Numbered from the stretch's first letter, positions 17,372-27,569 are shown. The stretch is DNA of 64,000 bases from Candidatus Methylacidiphilales bacterium (GCA_033875315.1 JANRJG010000026.1:62001-126000); one strand, 5' to 3'. The notes: a model not told the origin generated them from the letters alone. Made by a program: numbers and translations.

Positions 17372-17902
17372 TCAGCGATCCTTTTTGGATTCCGCCTTCA
17401 AGTGGGCCTGCACCGCTTTCTTGACCGCACTGCCGCCCTTCGATTCGGTGAAGAGCACCTTGCCGTCCAGGCTGAATTCCGCGAGGTACCCGGTCAAAAG
17501 ATATCCGGAACGCCAGAGCGTGTTGCCTTTGGCTGAATGGGTGCTGGTCAGGACAACGTTGCCAACGTCCGCCTTGATCGTGCTTTGGGCGGGAACCGCG
17601 ATTTGCGAGGCCTCCAGAACCTTGAAGACTTTCAACTCGGAATTCCTGTCCCAATCATTCGGCTCCGCCACGACATATACTTTGGCTTGGAAACCGCTGT
17701 AGGCCTCGTTCTGGAGATTCTCCAGAGAAAAACTGAAATCATAGCGGGCCTCCAATTTGTCCCCTTGGCCCATCTTGTCATCAGCCATCTCGTTCTTGTC
17801 GCGGTCTTTCTCCATCGAAAAAGAGACTTTGACCGATTCCGGCCCGGCCGACAAAGGCAGACATCCCACGCCCATGAGGACAGCAACCAGAAACGGCTTC
17901 AT
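17372..17902 (-). CDS. secreted hypothetical protein
   Basis: From ATG 17902 the protein has 176 residues with a signal peptide (about 1-19, ending PLSAG). The mature part is strand-rich and acidic: a stretch dense in Asp/Lys (about 28-45), then alternating patterns, then a Lys-rich C-terminus. No family is recognised. It lies 70 bases downstream of fbaA on the same strand and may share its transcript. Confidence 0.65.
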   Translation of the reverse strand: MKPFLVAVLMGVGCLPLSAGPESVKVSFSMEKDRDKNEMADDKMGQGDKLEARYDFSFSLENLQNEAYSGFQAKVYVVAEPNDWDRNSELKVFKVLEASQIAVPAQSTIKADVGNVVLTSTHSAKGNTLWRSGYLLTGYLAEFSLDGKVLFTESKGGSAVKKAVQAHLKAESKKDR

Positions 17903-17972
17903 GGGACGATGTTTTCTCATCTTTCGCTGGATTGAAGTCCTTAACAAGCCAAGGCGAGAAAAACAAGGATCC

Positions 17973-19004
<1,032 letters not shown>

Positions 19005-19105
19005 GCGGGCAAAATAAGCGGCCAGAAGGCCTTGAAAAGAGCAAAAGACTCCCCGGGCGAAGTATTAGGATATTTACGCCGCTTAGTCCTGGCCGACCAT
19101 CCGCT

Positions 19106-20821
19106 TTAATGGGACGGATCCGGCGACCCACCTGCTTCCTTCAAGGCCCTTTGCAGCAGCACGGTTTCCTCGGGGAGCGCCTCACGGTGTTGCCGGGCCA
19201 AATCGAAGTAACGGAGAGCCTCGGAGGATTTCCCGGCTTTTTGCAGGATCAACCCCGCGTAGAGCGCGCTGGACGGACGGGAAAGATCTTCTTGGGAAAG
19301 GGTCCGGACCAAGGCCAGGGCTTCATCCGTCCGACCCGCACAGAAGCGACTGTAGGCCAGGGTCATCCGCGCCTCCTTCAAATCCGGGAGGTCGCGGACC
19401 AGCGCCTCGGCCAGCGCGGTGGAACGCCCAACCTCACGCTCGAGCAACAACCCGTAAAAAGCGACATTGTTGCGGGCTACGGGGTTGTCCGGTTCCAGGG
19501 CCAGGATACGCCCGCCCAGGTGGAACAGGGCCAGTGTGTCGCGCCGCTGTTGCGCTTCCTTGATCAGGGCCATCAGCATCGGTCTGTCATCCGGGAACTG
19601 CGAGGCAAATCCGGCAAGGATTTCCTCTCGGCGTGTGGCGGACCAATTCCAATGCCGCAGAAGATCGTCCAGGCGGAAAAAATCGGTGGGGCGGCGGAGA
19701 AGCGAAGAGACGATCAAACGTTCTGCCGGCGATCTTTCTTCACGGACCAGGGTCTCGCGTCCCAGACTCCGGGCCTGGACCAGAAAGGCAAAACGGAAGT
19801 GCTCCAATGGCTGCCAATTCTGGCCTTCCAACTCGTCCGCCAGCCGGTCCCATTGGCCCAAGTCGGTCAAAACCTCCGCCCGTCCGACCAGAACCAAGGG
19901 AAGATCACGAGAGGCGGGCGGCAATCCACCCCACCAATCCAAGGCGACGGTCTGGCGCCCCGTCTTTCGGAACCAATCCAGGGCGCGGTAGATGTCGAGG
20001 TCACTGCGGCATTTCCGGGTCAGGTTTTGGAACCACTCCGGGGGTATGCCACCGGGGGTCCGGCCCAGGGCCTCTCCGGCCAGAAGCAAATCGGACCATT
20101 GGGCAGCAGGATCCTTTTGCAAACAGTCCAACCAAGGGCCGGTCTGGTCGACGACCTTGTCCCTCAGGGCCATGGCCACCAGACTGCGACTGACCTCCAA
20201 CGGCATTTTCTTCTCCAACCACAACTGGCGCAGGAGACTTTCCCCCTCGGCCCGTTCCTTCTCCAGCGGGGAAATCGAAAGGATATTGGCCAGATTGTAA
20301 GTCATCAACGCCTGACCGGGTCGCGTGGCCAGCAGATTCCGGTAGATACGGACCGCAGCCGGGAAATCGTGCAGGGCGATGGCCCGGTTGGCCCGCAGCT
20401 GCTCCAGACGTTCTTTGTCCACCCCTGGCCTGCCTGCCGCAAGGTCTAGTACCTTCCCAGCCGGCCCGGGCTGGCCGGCCGCAAGGAGCGACTGGGCAAA
20501 ATCCAACAACACGGCCGGCTGGCCGGGGTGGAATTCCGCGCGGCGTCCATACCATTCCACAGCCTGGACCGGGTAGCCGTTCCGTTGGGCCAGTTCTCCC
20601 ATCAGCCGAAGAGCTTCGTCATCCTTGGGCGAGGCTTGCAGCACGAGACGGGCGAAGAAGGCGGCTTGGGTGTAATCTCCTTTTCGGGTGTGATCGACGG
20701 CAATTTGACGATGGTGCCAGAGACGTATCGCCTGGTAGGTTTGTTTACCCCCCCAGATAAGAATGCCCGACACGGCCGCCAGGATGACGAGCCGGATAGT
20801 CCAACGGCGGACGAACATCAT
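19106..20821 (-). CDS. membrane-anchored TPR protein
   Basis: From ATG 20821 (ATGATGA overlapping the PEP-CTERM stop) the protein is 571 residues. It has an N-terminal membrane helix at about 8-25, then a long run of helix-turn-helix TPR-like units (for example KGDYTQAAFFARLVLQ, NPVARNNVAFYGLLLE, KSSEALRYFDLARQHRE). A frame open further upstream to 21208 lies antiparallel in reading to the preceding gene and is low-complexity, so it is rejected. TPR proteins next to PEP-CTERM genes often belong to exosortase-linked envelope biology. That link is inferred only from position. Confidence 0.8.
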   Translation of the reverse strand: MMFVRRWTIRLVILAAVSGILIWGGKQTYQAIRLWHHRQIAVDHTRKGDYTQAAFFARLVLQASPKDDEALRLMGELAQRNGYPVQAVEWYGRRAEFHPGQPAVLLDFAQSLLAAGQPGPAGKVLDLAAGRPGVDKERLEQLRANRAIALHDFPAAVRIYRNLLATRPGQALMTYNLANILSISPLEKERAEGESLLRQLWLEKKMPLEVSRSLVAMALRDKVVDQTGPWLDCLQKDPAAQWSDLLLAGEALGRTPGGIPPEWFQNLTRKCRSDLDIYRALDWFRKTGRQTVALDWWGGLPPASRDLPLVLVGRAEVLTDLGQWDRLADELEGQNWQPLEHFRFAFLVQARSLGRETLVREERSPAERLIVSSLLRRPTDFFRLDDLLRHWNWSATRREEILAGFASQFPDDRPMLMALIKEAQQRRDTLALFHLGGRILALEPDNPVARNNVAFYGLLLEREVGRSTALAEALVRDLPDLKEARMTLAYSRFCAGRTDEALALVRTLSQEDLSRPSSALYAGLILQKAGKSSEALRYFDLARQHREALPEETVLLQRALKEAGGSPDPSH

Positions 20822-21663
20822 CCGCAAGTCGTGGGTTTGATGCCTGGACGGAGGCGCCCTTTGACCGCCCGGAAGGCGACAAAGGCCGTCAACAACCCTC
20901 CCGCCACCCAAGTGGAGGGTTCGGGCACCGGGGTGTACGTGATGTTGTGAATGGCAATCCACTGATAACCGCGTGCCGCATCCTGGTTGGTCCAGCGGAA
21001 GCTGATGCTGTTCATGGTGGCATCGTTGAACACCACCGCGACATTGGCGTTGCCGCTGGTCGGACCAACATCCGCCGTCCCGTTCACCGAAGCCGAGGCC
21101 GTTCCACTGTTGGCGACGTTGTTGCCCACAGAACCCGTCAGGTCGGCAAATGAGGTGGTGGTGTTGGCAGAGTTGTAGCCACGAAAGGTGTCCAGCCGGT
21201 CCTCCCATTCACCTGCTCGGTCATCCACGTCAAAAACGGTGAAAGTCACGTTCTGAACACCGAAGGTGTAGAGAAAATCAATCGTGACCGTGATCTGGTC
21301 ATTGGCTGCCCCGTTGTTGTTGTCCGCATAACGTATCTGGATGTAGAGCGATTCGCCATCGGCAGCCGGGGTGATGCCACCGGTGGAGAATGTCGTGTCG
21401 TCGGGGGATGGCCCGGTGGTCGATCCAGCGAACACGTCGTCGTTGTTGGAGGCCGTGTCGCCGGAAAACGTGATGCGGATGTCGTTGCCGGGGTTGGAGG
21501 CATCGATGTCAAAGGCTTGGGTAAATGCATTGGTCGTCCAGTCGACATTCCCCCAGTCGAGCGTGACGGCTCGCAGCCCGGAAGTGCCCAAAAGACACAA
21601 CAGCAGAGCCGCGCAAAGGCAGGGGAATCTCGTCTGTGTTGTAAGATTGACCAGAGAGGGCAC
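20818..21663 (-). CDS. PEP-CTERM sorting-domain protein
   Basis: A 281-residue exported protein with a signal peptide (about 1-32), a Thr/Asn/Ser-rich beta-sandwich-like body, and a C-terminal VPEPSTW motif followed by a hydrophobic helix and a basic tail. This is the PEP-CTERM signal recognised by exosortase in bacteria with an outer membrane. The body resembles the protein encoded just upstream (LDWGNVDWT... compared with LNWGAAGIAWT..., and closing QWIAIHNITYT compared with QWIAISNLDYT), so the two are paralogs. Overlaps the TPR gene by 4 bases. Confidence 0.9.
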   Translation of the reverse strand: MPSLVNLTTQTRFPCLCAALLLCLLGTSGLRAVTLDWGNVDWTTNAFTQAFDIDASNPGNDIRITFSGDTASNNDDVFAGSTTGPSPDDTTFSTGGITPAADGESLYIQIRYADNNNGAANDQITVTIDFLYTFGVQNVTFTVFDVDDRAGEWEDRLDTFRGYNSANTTTSFADLTGSVGNNVANSGTASASVNGTADVGPTSGNANVAVVFNDATMNSISFRWTNQDAARGYQWIAIHNITYTPVPEPSTWVAGGLLTAFVAFRAVKGRLRPGIKPTTCG

Positions 21664-21686
21664 GACTCATCGTAGAATGCCGTGTC

Positions 21687-21714
21687 GGGCCGTCAAGCCC
21701 GGGAAGAACGGCCC
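21687..21714 (-). other. intercistronic hairpin between the two PEP-CTERM genes
   Basis: GGGCCGT (21687-21693) pairs with ACGGCCC (21708-21714) across a 14-base loop in the 50-base gap. No T-tract follows, so it is more likely an mRNA-stability element than a terminator. Confidence 0.35.
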
Positions 21715-22556
21715 TAGGACCGGACGGTGGAAGCACCGCGGAAGCCCATGCGACGTCGGATCTCATACCCGAGCACCAGGACGATCAGCAACACCAAGCC
21801 CACCCAGGTCGAAGGCTCCGGAACGACGGTGTAATCCAAATTGGAAATGGCAATCCACTGCTGGAAGGGATTGGTGGGAGCCCCCGGGCCCGAACCCCAA
21901 GTGAACGAGGCACTGGTGATGCCTTGGCTGCCGAAGGAAATCCCGCCGTTACCATCACCACCTGCCGAGCCATCGACATTGGTGGCAATACCGGTGATGG
22001 TGGCATTGGCCAGGCCCGAGTTGGCCGCCTGATTGGCGGTGCTGGCTGTTACCGTGGCGTTATAAGTTGAGGTTCCAAACGATGCACTGATGTTGCGGAT
22101 CTGATCCTGGAACGGGCTTCCTGATGCACTGTAATCCACATCGTAAATGGTGAATGCCAGGTTGGCAATTTGACGGCTGAAGGTGAAGGTCACGGTGAGG
22201 CTTTGGGTCGTGTTGGTGTAGTCCGCCGCCAAATGAAGTGAAGGCGAACCTGTCCCGGGAGTGAGGTTATTTGCTTCCCGGGGTGTGGGGCCGCCGAATT
22301 GATTGATGATCTGTCCGGTGTTTCCAGAAACCGTGATGGTGATGGTGGTGCCGTTGACCGTGAAACTCTGGGTAAGATTTCCTGCGGTCCAAGCGATTCC
22401 GGCTGCCCCCCAGTTCAAGGTGTCGGCCTTGCAAGGAATCAGATACATCAGGCATGCCGCCGTCATCCCGACTCGAAGGACACGGGCAAGCATGGATACC
22501 CGGCCCAAGGCTTTGGGGATCATCGTTTTCGGAAATTGTCGTGCCGTTGTCGTCAT
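21714..22556 (-). CDS. PEP-CTERM sorting-domain protein
   Basis: A 280-residue exported protein with a long N-terminal region, a hydrophobic signal helix (about 30-45), a Thr/Gly/Asn-rich body, and a C-terminal VPEPSTWVGL, hydrophobic helix and Arg-rich tail (RRR). It is a paralog of the next gene and probably a substrate of an exosortase encoded elsewhere. It leads the PEP-CTERM/PEP-CTERM/TPR operon. Such proteins are usually secreted, glycosylated and associated with extracellular matrix. Confidence 0.88.
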   Translation of the reverse strand: MTTTARQFPKTMIPKALGRVSMLARVLRVGMTAACLMYLIPCKADTLNWGAAGIAWTAGNLTQSFTVNGTTITITVSGNTGQIINQFGGPTPREANNLTPGTGSPSLHLAADYTNTTQSLTVTFTFSRQIANLAFTIYDVDYSASGSPFQDQIRNISASFGTSTYNATVTASTANQAANSGLANATITGIATNVDGSAGGDGNGGISFGSQGITSASFTWGSGPGAPTNPFQQWIAISNLDYTVVPEPSTWVGLVLLIVLVLGYEIRRRMGFRGASTVRS

Positions 22557-22583
22557 CAGATAAGCCGATTTTAAGCTATTTTA

Positions 22584-22604
22584 CCTGCCCACAAAATAGG
22601 CAGG
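22584..22604 (-). other. leader hairpin upstream of the PEP-CTERM operon
   Basis: CCTGCC (22584-22589) pairs with GGCAGG (22599-22604) with a 9-base A-rich loop, 28 bases before the start codon. It may be an operator or leader structure. Confidence 0.35.
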
Positions 22605-22683
22605 AGGTCCAGAAAGGCAAAATAATCTTCTTCAAGCGCCCAAGGAGCAGCCACTGACCAGTCCTGGACCCGAGCGAAGAATC

Positions 22684-23892
22684 TCAGGGCTGGGTGCTGT
22701 GGACGCGTTGGGGGCCCCGACCTTGGGGTGTTACAAAGGGGGCAATGAAATTGTCCTGCGGCTCCATGACCAAACCGGCGGAAACGGGGGAACGGCGTTC
22801 AGCCACGGTGATGGTGAAGGTTTTTTGTTCGTTGTTGCGCAGGACCAACACCGGCAACTTCTGGCCCACACTGGAAAAGAAGGAAGCATCCAGCACATCC
22901 CGCGGTGTCAGGATGTTTCGGTTGCCGATCTTCAGGACCACATCGCCGGGCATGATCCCGCTGGTGGCGGCCGGTGTTTCAGGGAAGAGATTGGAAACCA
23001 CCACGGGTTTGGTGCCTTCGGTCAGAGGTTGTCCTTCCACCACGGCCACCCCGACCCAGCCATGGCGGACTTTGCCGTTTTTGTGCATGTCGGCGGCGAT
23101 ACGAACCACCGAATTGACCGGAAGGATGTAGCACTCCTTGCCTTCCTGGATGGCCATGGCGAGAAGACCCACGACCTGGCCCCGGCTGTTGAGGATCGGG
23201 CCGCCGATCTGGCCCGGGCTGATCGGGATGTTGGCCCGGATGTGGGTGGTGGAGAAGAAGCGGTTGAGGTAACGGACATCAAAACCAGTGACAAAGCCAA
23301 AGGACGGGGCGATGGGAAGGTTCAGGGGGTAGGCCACACTGATCAGGCCACTGGCCATGCGAAGATCGTCCGAGTTGCCAAAAGGGAGATAAGGGGTGTT
23401 TTTCCGGTCCACCCGGAGAAGGGCCACCCCACTGCGGGCATCGCGTCCGAGGACGGAGGCTTCCAGTTTTTGGCCGTTGAATTCAATCCATACACGGTCG
23501 GACTCGCGGACCACAGCATAAGCCGTCAGCAACGTGCCATCCTTGTCGATGAAGAATCCGGTTCCGGCAAGAGGCGTGGCCCCGCTGAGTGACCGGATCT
23601 TCACCACCGCAGGGACAGAACGGTCAAAAACCAGCTGCACTTCCTCGGTGATCGCATCGAAGACATTCGAACCGGTCCTCCCCTTGCGGGAAGAGTCGGC
23701 GGGCAACTGGAGATAGGCCGGCTGGTCGTCACCTGTGGAGGACCAGAGGTTGGTGATTTCTTCCTGCACCCGGCGTTGGTTGGAAAAATGCAGCGTGGCC
23801 CACAGGCCCAAGCCAAGCAACAGGACCGCCGCGAGAGCGGCGCCCGAAATCCACAAAGGTTTATTAGAAGGCCAGGGCCGAATCATACTCAC
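22684..23892 (-). CDS. HtrA/DegP-like pseudoprotease with PDZ domain
   Basis: A 402-residue inner-membrane-anchored protein: an N-terminal helix at about 13-36, a trypsin-like fold at about 85-265, then a PDZ domain (about 268-370, with GWVGVAVVEG and SGIMPGDVVLKIGNRNI). Aligned with DegP, all three catalytic positions are replaced: His is Ala126 (LLTAYAVV), Asp is Gly155 (RSGVALL) and Ser is Ile229 (PGQIGGP). The fold-defining GTGF, GGPILN and VVGL segments remain. It is therefore predicted to bind rather than cut peptides. It ends the sigma-factor operon and overlaps the upstream gene by 29 bases. Confidence 0.85.
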   Translation of the reverse strand: MSMIRPWPSNKPLWISGAALAAVLLLGLGLWATLHFSNQRRVQEEITNLWSSTGDDQPAYLQLPADSSRKGRTGSNVFDAITEEVQLVFDRSVPAVVKIRSLSGATPLAGTGFFIDKDGTLLTAYAVVRESDRVWIEFNGQKLEASVLGRDARSGVALLRVDRKNTPYLPFGNSDDLRMASGLISVAYPLNLPIAPSFGFVTGFDVRYLNRFFSTTHIRANIPISPGQIGGPILNSRGQVVGLLAMAIQEGKECYILPVNSVVRIAADMHKNGKVRHGWVGVAVVEGQPLTEGTKPVVVSNLFPETPAATSGIMPGDVVLKIGNRNILTPRDVLDASFFSSVGQKLPVLVLRNNEQKTFTITVAERRSPVSAGLVMEPQDNFIAPFVTPQGRGPQRVHSTQP

Positions 23893-24358
23893 CGACTGCC
23901 TGCCCGGTCACATAACGGGCGCTGCCGAAATCCTTGTCAAAGGAAGATACGCTGGCCAAATCGAATTCCTCAGGCTGGGCAATGAGACGGGCCGGAGCAG
24001 CCGGGGCCGTGACAAAACCTTGAGAATAACCACCACCCACGGTGGTCTCTGCCACGGACGTGGGGGAGTGCGAGAGGCCAGAGAAAACGACGACGCAGGC
24101 TGCGGCCAAAACAGCGCATGCAGCCCCGTAAGGCGCCAAGACAGCAGCCGGGCGGGCCACCAGTCCTTGAACCAAATTGTCCACCCAACCGCTGAAGGCT
24201 TCAAACCAGGATGCTTGGCTCGCGGGTTGGAGGGGCTGGAGGGCTTGGTAGCGATGGAATTCCGGGAGGAATGCCTCAAAATAGGCCTCCCCGGGAGATT
24301 CATGCCTCTTCAACTGGAGCAGCTGCCGTAGTTTCTGGTCTTGGTTCATCTGGTTCAT
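23864..24358 (-). CDS. single-pass membrane protein, possible anti-sigma factor
   Basis: A 164-residue protein with a soluble helical N-terminus (about 1-55, rich in Gln, Leu, Arg), one membrane helix at about 78-96 and a periplasmic C-terminus. It lies 3 bases after the ECF sigma gene and before the HtrA-like gene. This layout (sigma, membrane partner, HtrA-like) resembles envelope-stress modules in which the second gene is the anti-sigma factor. No anti-sigma family motif is visible, so this role is inferred from position. Confidence 0.65.
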   Translation of the reverse strand: MNQMNQDQKLRQLLQLKRHESPGEAYFEAFLPEFHRYQALQPLQPASQASWFEAFSGWVDNLVQGLVARPAAVLAPYGAACAVLAAACVVVFSGLSHSPTSVAETTVGGGYSQGFVTAPAAPARLIAQPEEFDLASVSSFDKDFGSARYVTGQAVGEYDSALAF

Positions 24359-24361
24359 TGA

Positions 24362-24964
24362 TTACCTTAAGTAGCTTTCCAACATTTTTTGGAGCTTCTG
24401 GTGCGCGTAGTGGAGTCTAGAGCGCACCGTGCCCTCCGAGCAACCCATGATTTTGGCGATATCCGCATGACTTTGGCCATCGATATCGAACAGCACCACG
24501 ACTGCCCTGTGTTCATCAGACAGTCGCTGAAGGGATTCGTTCAATTTTTTTTGCAATTCGGATAGTTCCGCAGACCGATCCCCACCCACTACTTTGACAT
24601 CCGCAAATTGCTTTTCGAGCTGATCGTCCATTTCTATATCGTTCAAGGAAAAGGTATTTCGGGTTTTTTTGCGCTTATTGAGGTGGTTCAATGCCCTGTT
24701 GACGCCGATGCGATAGATCCACGTGTAGAAGGAAGCGTTCTTTTGGTAGGTCGAGAGACTTCGGAAAGCCTTGTCAAAGGTCTCCATGAGGAGGTCGTTG
24801 GTGTCCTCATGATTGGAGGTCATGTTATAAAGGACCCCATAAAGCCGCTCCTTGTAACGCAGGACCAGCCAATCGTAGGAAGATACAGAACCGGAAAGGA
24901 CCTGGTCGACCAATTGCTCGTCGGTCAGGTCGGGCTCACCAGGTCGCCGGGCATCCTCCCCCAT
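24362..24964 (-). CDS. ECF-type RNA polymerase sigma factor
   Basis: A 200-residue sigma-70 family factor. Region 2 spans about 18-95 (DTNDLLMETFDKAFRSL and FYTWIYRIGVNRALNHL) and region 4 about 130-195, with a clear helix-turn-helix (SHADIAKIMGCSEGTVRSRLHYAHQKL). The size and lack of regions 1 and 3 place it in the ECF group (RpoE-like). It begins a three-gene operon with a membrane protein and an HtrA-like pseudoprotease, pointing to an envelope signal. Confidence 0.92.
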   Translation of the reverse strand: MGEDARRPGEPDLTDEQLVDQVLSGSVSSYDWLVLRYKERLYGVLYNMTSNHEDTNDLLMETFDKAFRSLSTYQKNASFYTWIYRIGVNRALNHLNKRKKTRNTFSLNDIEMDDQLEKQFADVKVVGGDRSAELSELQKKLNESLQRLSDEHRAVVVLFDIDGQSHADIAKIMGCSEGTVRSRLHYAHQKLQKMLESYLR

Positions 24965-25022
24965 GAGGGCGGAGCCTAGGGCACAAAACCCGGATAAGGG
25001 AAGATCATTCCCGCCCGGATCA

Positions 25023-26042
25023 TCATTTCAAGCCGTCCAATTCCTTGTGGAAAGCCCGGGCAAAGGTGCGCATCCGCGCGGAATAGTCGTTGATCGGCAG
25101 TACTTCGAGCGATTTCTCGGCCTTTTCCAGCAATTCCTGGGCCTTGCGGACGCTGTAGCGGTGCCCTCCCATTTCCACCACCCGGCGTTGGAGGGCTGCC
25201 CGGTCGGCTTCGTTCCCGTGAAGCAGGGCCTCGGAAACCCGGTCACGTTCCGCACCACCGATCTGTTGCAGGGTGTGCAGGACGGGAAGCGTCAATTTGC
25301 CCTTCTTCAGATCCGTCCCCAGGGTCTTGCCGGAGCCGGATTCGGTCCCAAAAAGGTCCAGGCAATCATCATAAATTTGATAGGCCGTGCCCATCGACTC
25401 CCCGTAAATCCGCAGGGCGTCGACCATGCTTTCCGGCGCTCGGTTGAGCCTTCCGGCCAGTTCGGTGGATATGCGGAAGAGCGCCGCCGTCTTCATGCCG
25501 ATGATGCGCAGGTAATCCGAAACGGACAGATTGAGGTCGTAACGCCGCTGTGTCTGGAGGATTTCGCCGGTGCAAACCTCGTTCGCCGCATCGGCCACCG
25601 CACGGGAAATGGCCGCGTCTTCGAAACGTGTACAAAGCTTGAGCGCGTGGGCAAAGAGGCAGTCGCCCAACAAGACGGAGAGTTCCACCCCCCACTTGGC
25701 ATTCATCGTCGGACGCGCACGGCGGATCTCGGCATTGTCCAACACATCATCGTGGATCAAACTGGCCAGATGGATCAATTCAATGACCACAGCCAGGTCG
25801 ATCTGTTCTTCCCCCGCCCGGCCGGTGGCGTGGGCCGCCATCAGAACAAGGGCCGGACGCAGCCGCTTGCCACTGCTTTCGGCGGCATACTCGACGTAAC
25901 CGGAGATCCCCGGGTCAAAGGCATCGGACTGGGCGCGGATCCGTGCATCGACTCGTTCCAGGTCGGGACGCACCAGTTCTAGGTAGGATTTGATGGCCAG
26001 TTGCTTCTGCAATTGGGGCATCATTAGGGGGGCTTTGCTCAT
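25023..26042 (-). CDS. polyprenyl diphosphate synthase
   Basis: From ATG 26042 the enzyme is 339 residues. It has both aspartate-rich motifs of trans-prenyltransferases: LIHDDVLDNAEIRR (first) and YQIYDDCLDLFG (second), with SGKRLRPAL binding isopentenyl diphosphate. Members make octaprenyl or similar chains for quinones (IspB/HepT) or shorter C15-C20 chains. The residues before the first Asp motif (ELIHLASLIHDDVLD) fit a long-chain enzyme, though chain length needs testing. An upstream extension to 26147 has no family similarity. It supports quinone synthesis using IspD/IspE products. Confidence 0.9.
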   Translation of the reverse strand: MSKAPLMMPQLQKQLAIKSYLELVRPDLERVDARIRAQSDAFDPGISGYVEYAAESSGKRLRPALVLMAAHATGRAGEEQIDLAVVIELIHLASLIHDDVLDNAEIRRARPTMNAKWGVELSVLLGDCLFAHALKLCTRFEDAAISRAVADAANEVCTGEILQTQRRYDLNLSVSDYLRIIGMKTAALFRISTELAGRLNRAPESMVDALRIYGESMGTAYQIYDDCLDLFGTESGSGKTLGTDLKKGKLTLPVLHTLQQIGGAERDRVSEALLHGNEADRAALQRRVVEMGGHRYSVRKAQELLEKAEKSLEVLPINDYSARMRTFARAFHKELDGLK

Positions 26043-26205
26043 GAAATTCGCACGCGTGTGATACGCCACGTTAAAAGTCCTCACCGCAATGTCAAACGGG
26101 CTGTCCCTAATCCACGTAAAAGTCCGCCTAATGCCGCACCCCCGCATCCACCGTCCGGCGGGAATATGCTTGCCTGCGCAACACCCCTAAAGCATAAGCA
26201 TAGAA

Positions 26206-27228
26206 ATGGAACGCGCAGTTTTGGTCATCACGGCATTATTGGCCCTGGCATTGGCCGGATGCGGCGGCAAAGATGGCGCCGCTGTCAAAGAGGTCGAAAA
26301 GCTCATCACCGAGAAAAAATACGACGACGCCATGGGCGTCCTCCAAAAAGCCCTCCGCGACAACCCGAAAAGCAAGGTCCTTCTCCGCGAGCAGGTCAAC
26401 CTCTTCCTCAAAACCGAACAGGTCAGCTACGCCATCGCCGCCTACCGCAAACTGATCGAAAACAGCCCGGATGATCGTATCCTTTACCAAGCCTTCAAAA
26501 ATCCCGACCCGGTCGTCCGGGTCACCGCGGCCAAAGCCCTCGGTCTGATGAAGGATGCCCGCTCGGTCGACCTTCTCATCGAGCACGCCAAAGACAAGGA
26601 ACGCTCAGTCCGACAGGCCATTGTGCTGGCCTTGGGTGACCTCAAAGACAAAAAAGCCCTTTCCGTGCTGGTGGCCGCACTCAAGGACGAGGACTGGTTC
26701 GTCCGCGCCGAAGCCGCCCTTGCACTGGGCAAGGTGGGCGATGCCCAGGCCGCCGCCAAACTCTTTGAATTGCTCAACGACTCCGACACGTACGTCAAAC
26801 AAAACACCCGCAAGGCCCTGCAAGAACTCGCCACGGAGGAAAACAAACCCGCCTACGTCGCCGCCCTCAAGAATGCCGATCCGGCCATCCGTTCCATGGC
26901 CGCGATCGCCTTGGCCACCGTCGGTGACTCCCAAGGCATCGATGTTCTGATTGAACAGCTCGGACGTGGCGATTCCAAGGACACCGCCGACCTGATCCGG
27001 GCCGGGGTGAAATTGCGCGATCCCAAGATCATTCCCGCCCTGCGCCAGGCAGTCGGCCATCCGGTGCCGAACATCAAAGCCCTGGCCATCCTGGCCTTGG
27101 GTGAACTCGGGGACCAGGATTCACTCGGACAGATCAAAGCCATCTCCACCGATAAAAATCAACCCGGCAACGTGCGCACAGCCGCCATGCTGGCGTTGAA
27201 CCGGTTGAACCTCAAAGCCCCGCGCTGA
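26206..27228 (+). CDS. HEAT-repeat lipoprotein
   Basis: A 340-residue predicted lipoprotein (lipobox LAGC, Cys19). A TPR-like helical segment (about 28-80) is followed by at least six HEAT/PBS-lyase-type repeats of about 30 residues (for example DPVVRVTAAKALGLMKDARS, DEDWFVRAEAALALGKVGDA, HPVPNIKALAILALGELGDQ). Such repeats act as protein-binding scaffolds. It would be anchored in the envelope facing the periplasm. It is divergent from the polyprenyl synthase gene. No enzymatic residues are seen. Confidence 0.87.
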   Translation: MERAVLVITALLALALAGCGGKDGAAVKEVEKLITEKKYDDAMGVLQKALRDNPKSKVLLREQVNLFLKTEQVSYAIAAYRKLIENSPDDRILYQAFKNPDPVVRVTAAKALGLMKDARSVDLLIEHAKDKERSVRQAIVLALGDLKDKKALSVLVAALKDEDWFVRAEAALALGKVGDAQAAAKLFELLNDSDTYVKQNTRKALQELATEENKPAYVAALKNADPAIRSMAAIALATVGDSQGIDVLIEQLGRGDSKDTADLIRAGVKLRDPKIIPALRQAVGHPVPNIKALAILALGELGDQDSLGQIKAISTDKNQPGNVRTAAMLALNRLNLKAPR

Positions 27229-27272
27229 TCCCCCTTCCGACCGCTGAACCTGGGGGAAACCTTCCCAGGTTT

Positions 27273-27500
27273 TCAGTAATTCCCCGAGCCCTGGGGGGGA
27301 CCCTGTTCGCAATCCTCAGCCAACGACTGCAAAACCTCGATGAATTCCGCCACGCCGGGGGCTGGCAGGATGATGGTGTCACGGCGTCCATTGACGTCCT
27401 CGGTGATGCGGAGGAAGCGTCCGCGCTGGTTCTCTTTCAGGTCAAAGAAAAAGATTTTGCGTTCGACTTGGATCTGTTCGCTGCGGATCGTTTCTTCCAT
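27273..27500 (-). CDS. PUR-alpha-like DNA/RNA-binding protein (DUF3276)
   Basis: A 75-residue protein with one PUR domain: VERKIFFFDLKENQRGRFLRI at about 12-32 and a second strand-helix block (RRDTIILPAPGVAEFIEVLQSL). DUF3276 proteins of Bacteroidetes, Verrucomicrobia and relatives dimerise and bind single-stranded nucleic acids. The role in the cell is poorly known. It is transcribed alone or with the TPR gene 69 bases upstream on the same strand. Confidence 0.88.
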   Translation of the reverse strand: MEETIRSEQIQVERKIFFFDLKENQRGRFLRITEDVNGRRDTIILPAPGVAEFIEVLQSLAEDCEQGPPQGSGNY

Positions 27501-27569
27501 ATTTTCCCCTTGTGAATTGAAAAGTTAATCCGACCGCGCCCGCTGTCAAATACCCGGATGGAGTAGAAA

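Noticed and set aside
20822-21208. N-terminal extension of the TPR protein
   Set aside because: It lies within the PEP-CTERM gene in another frame and is Gln/His/Cys-rich. The ATG at 20821 gives a typical membrane anchor.
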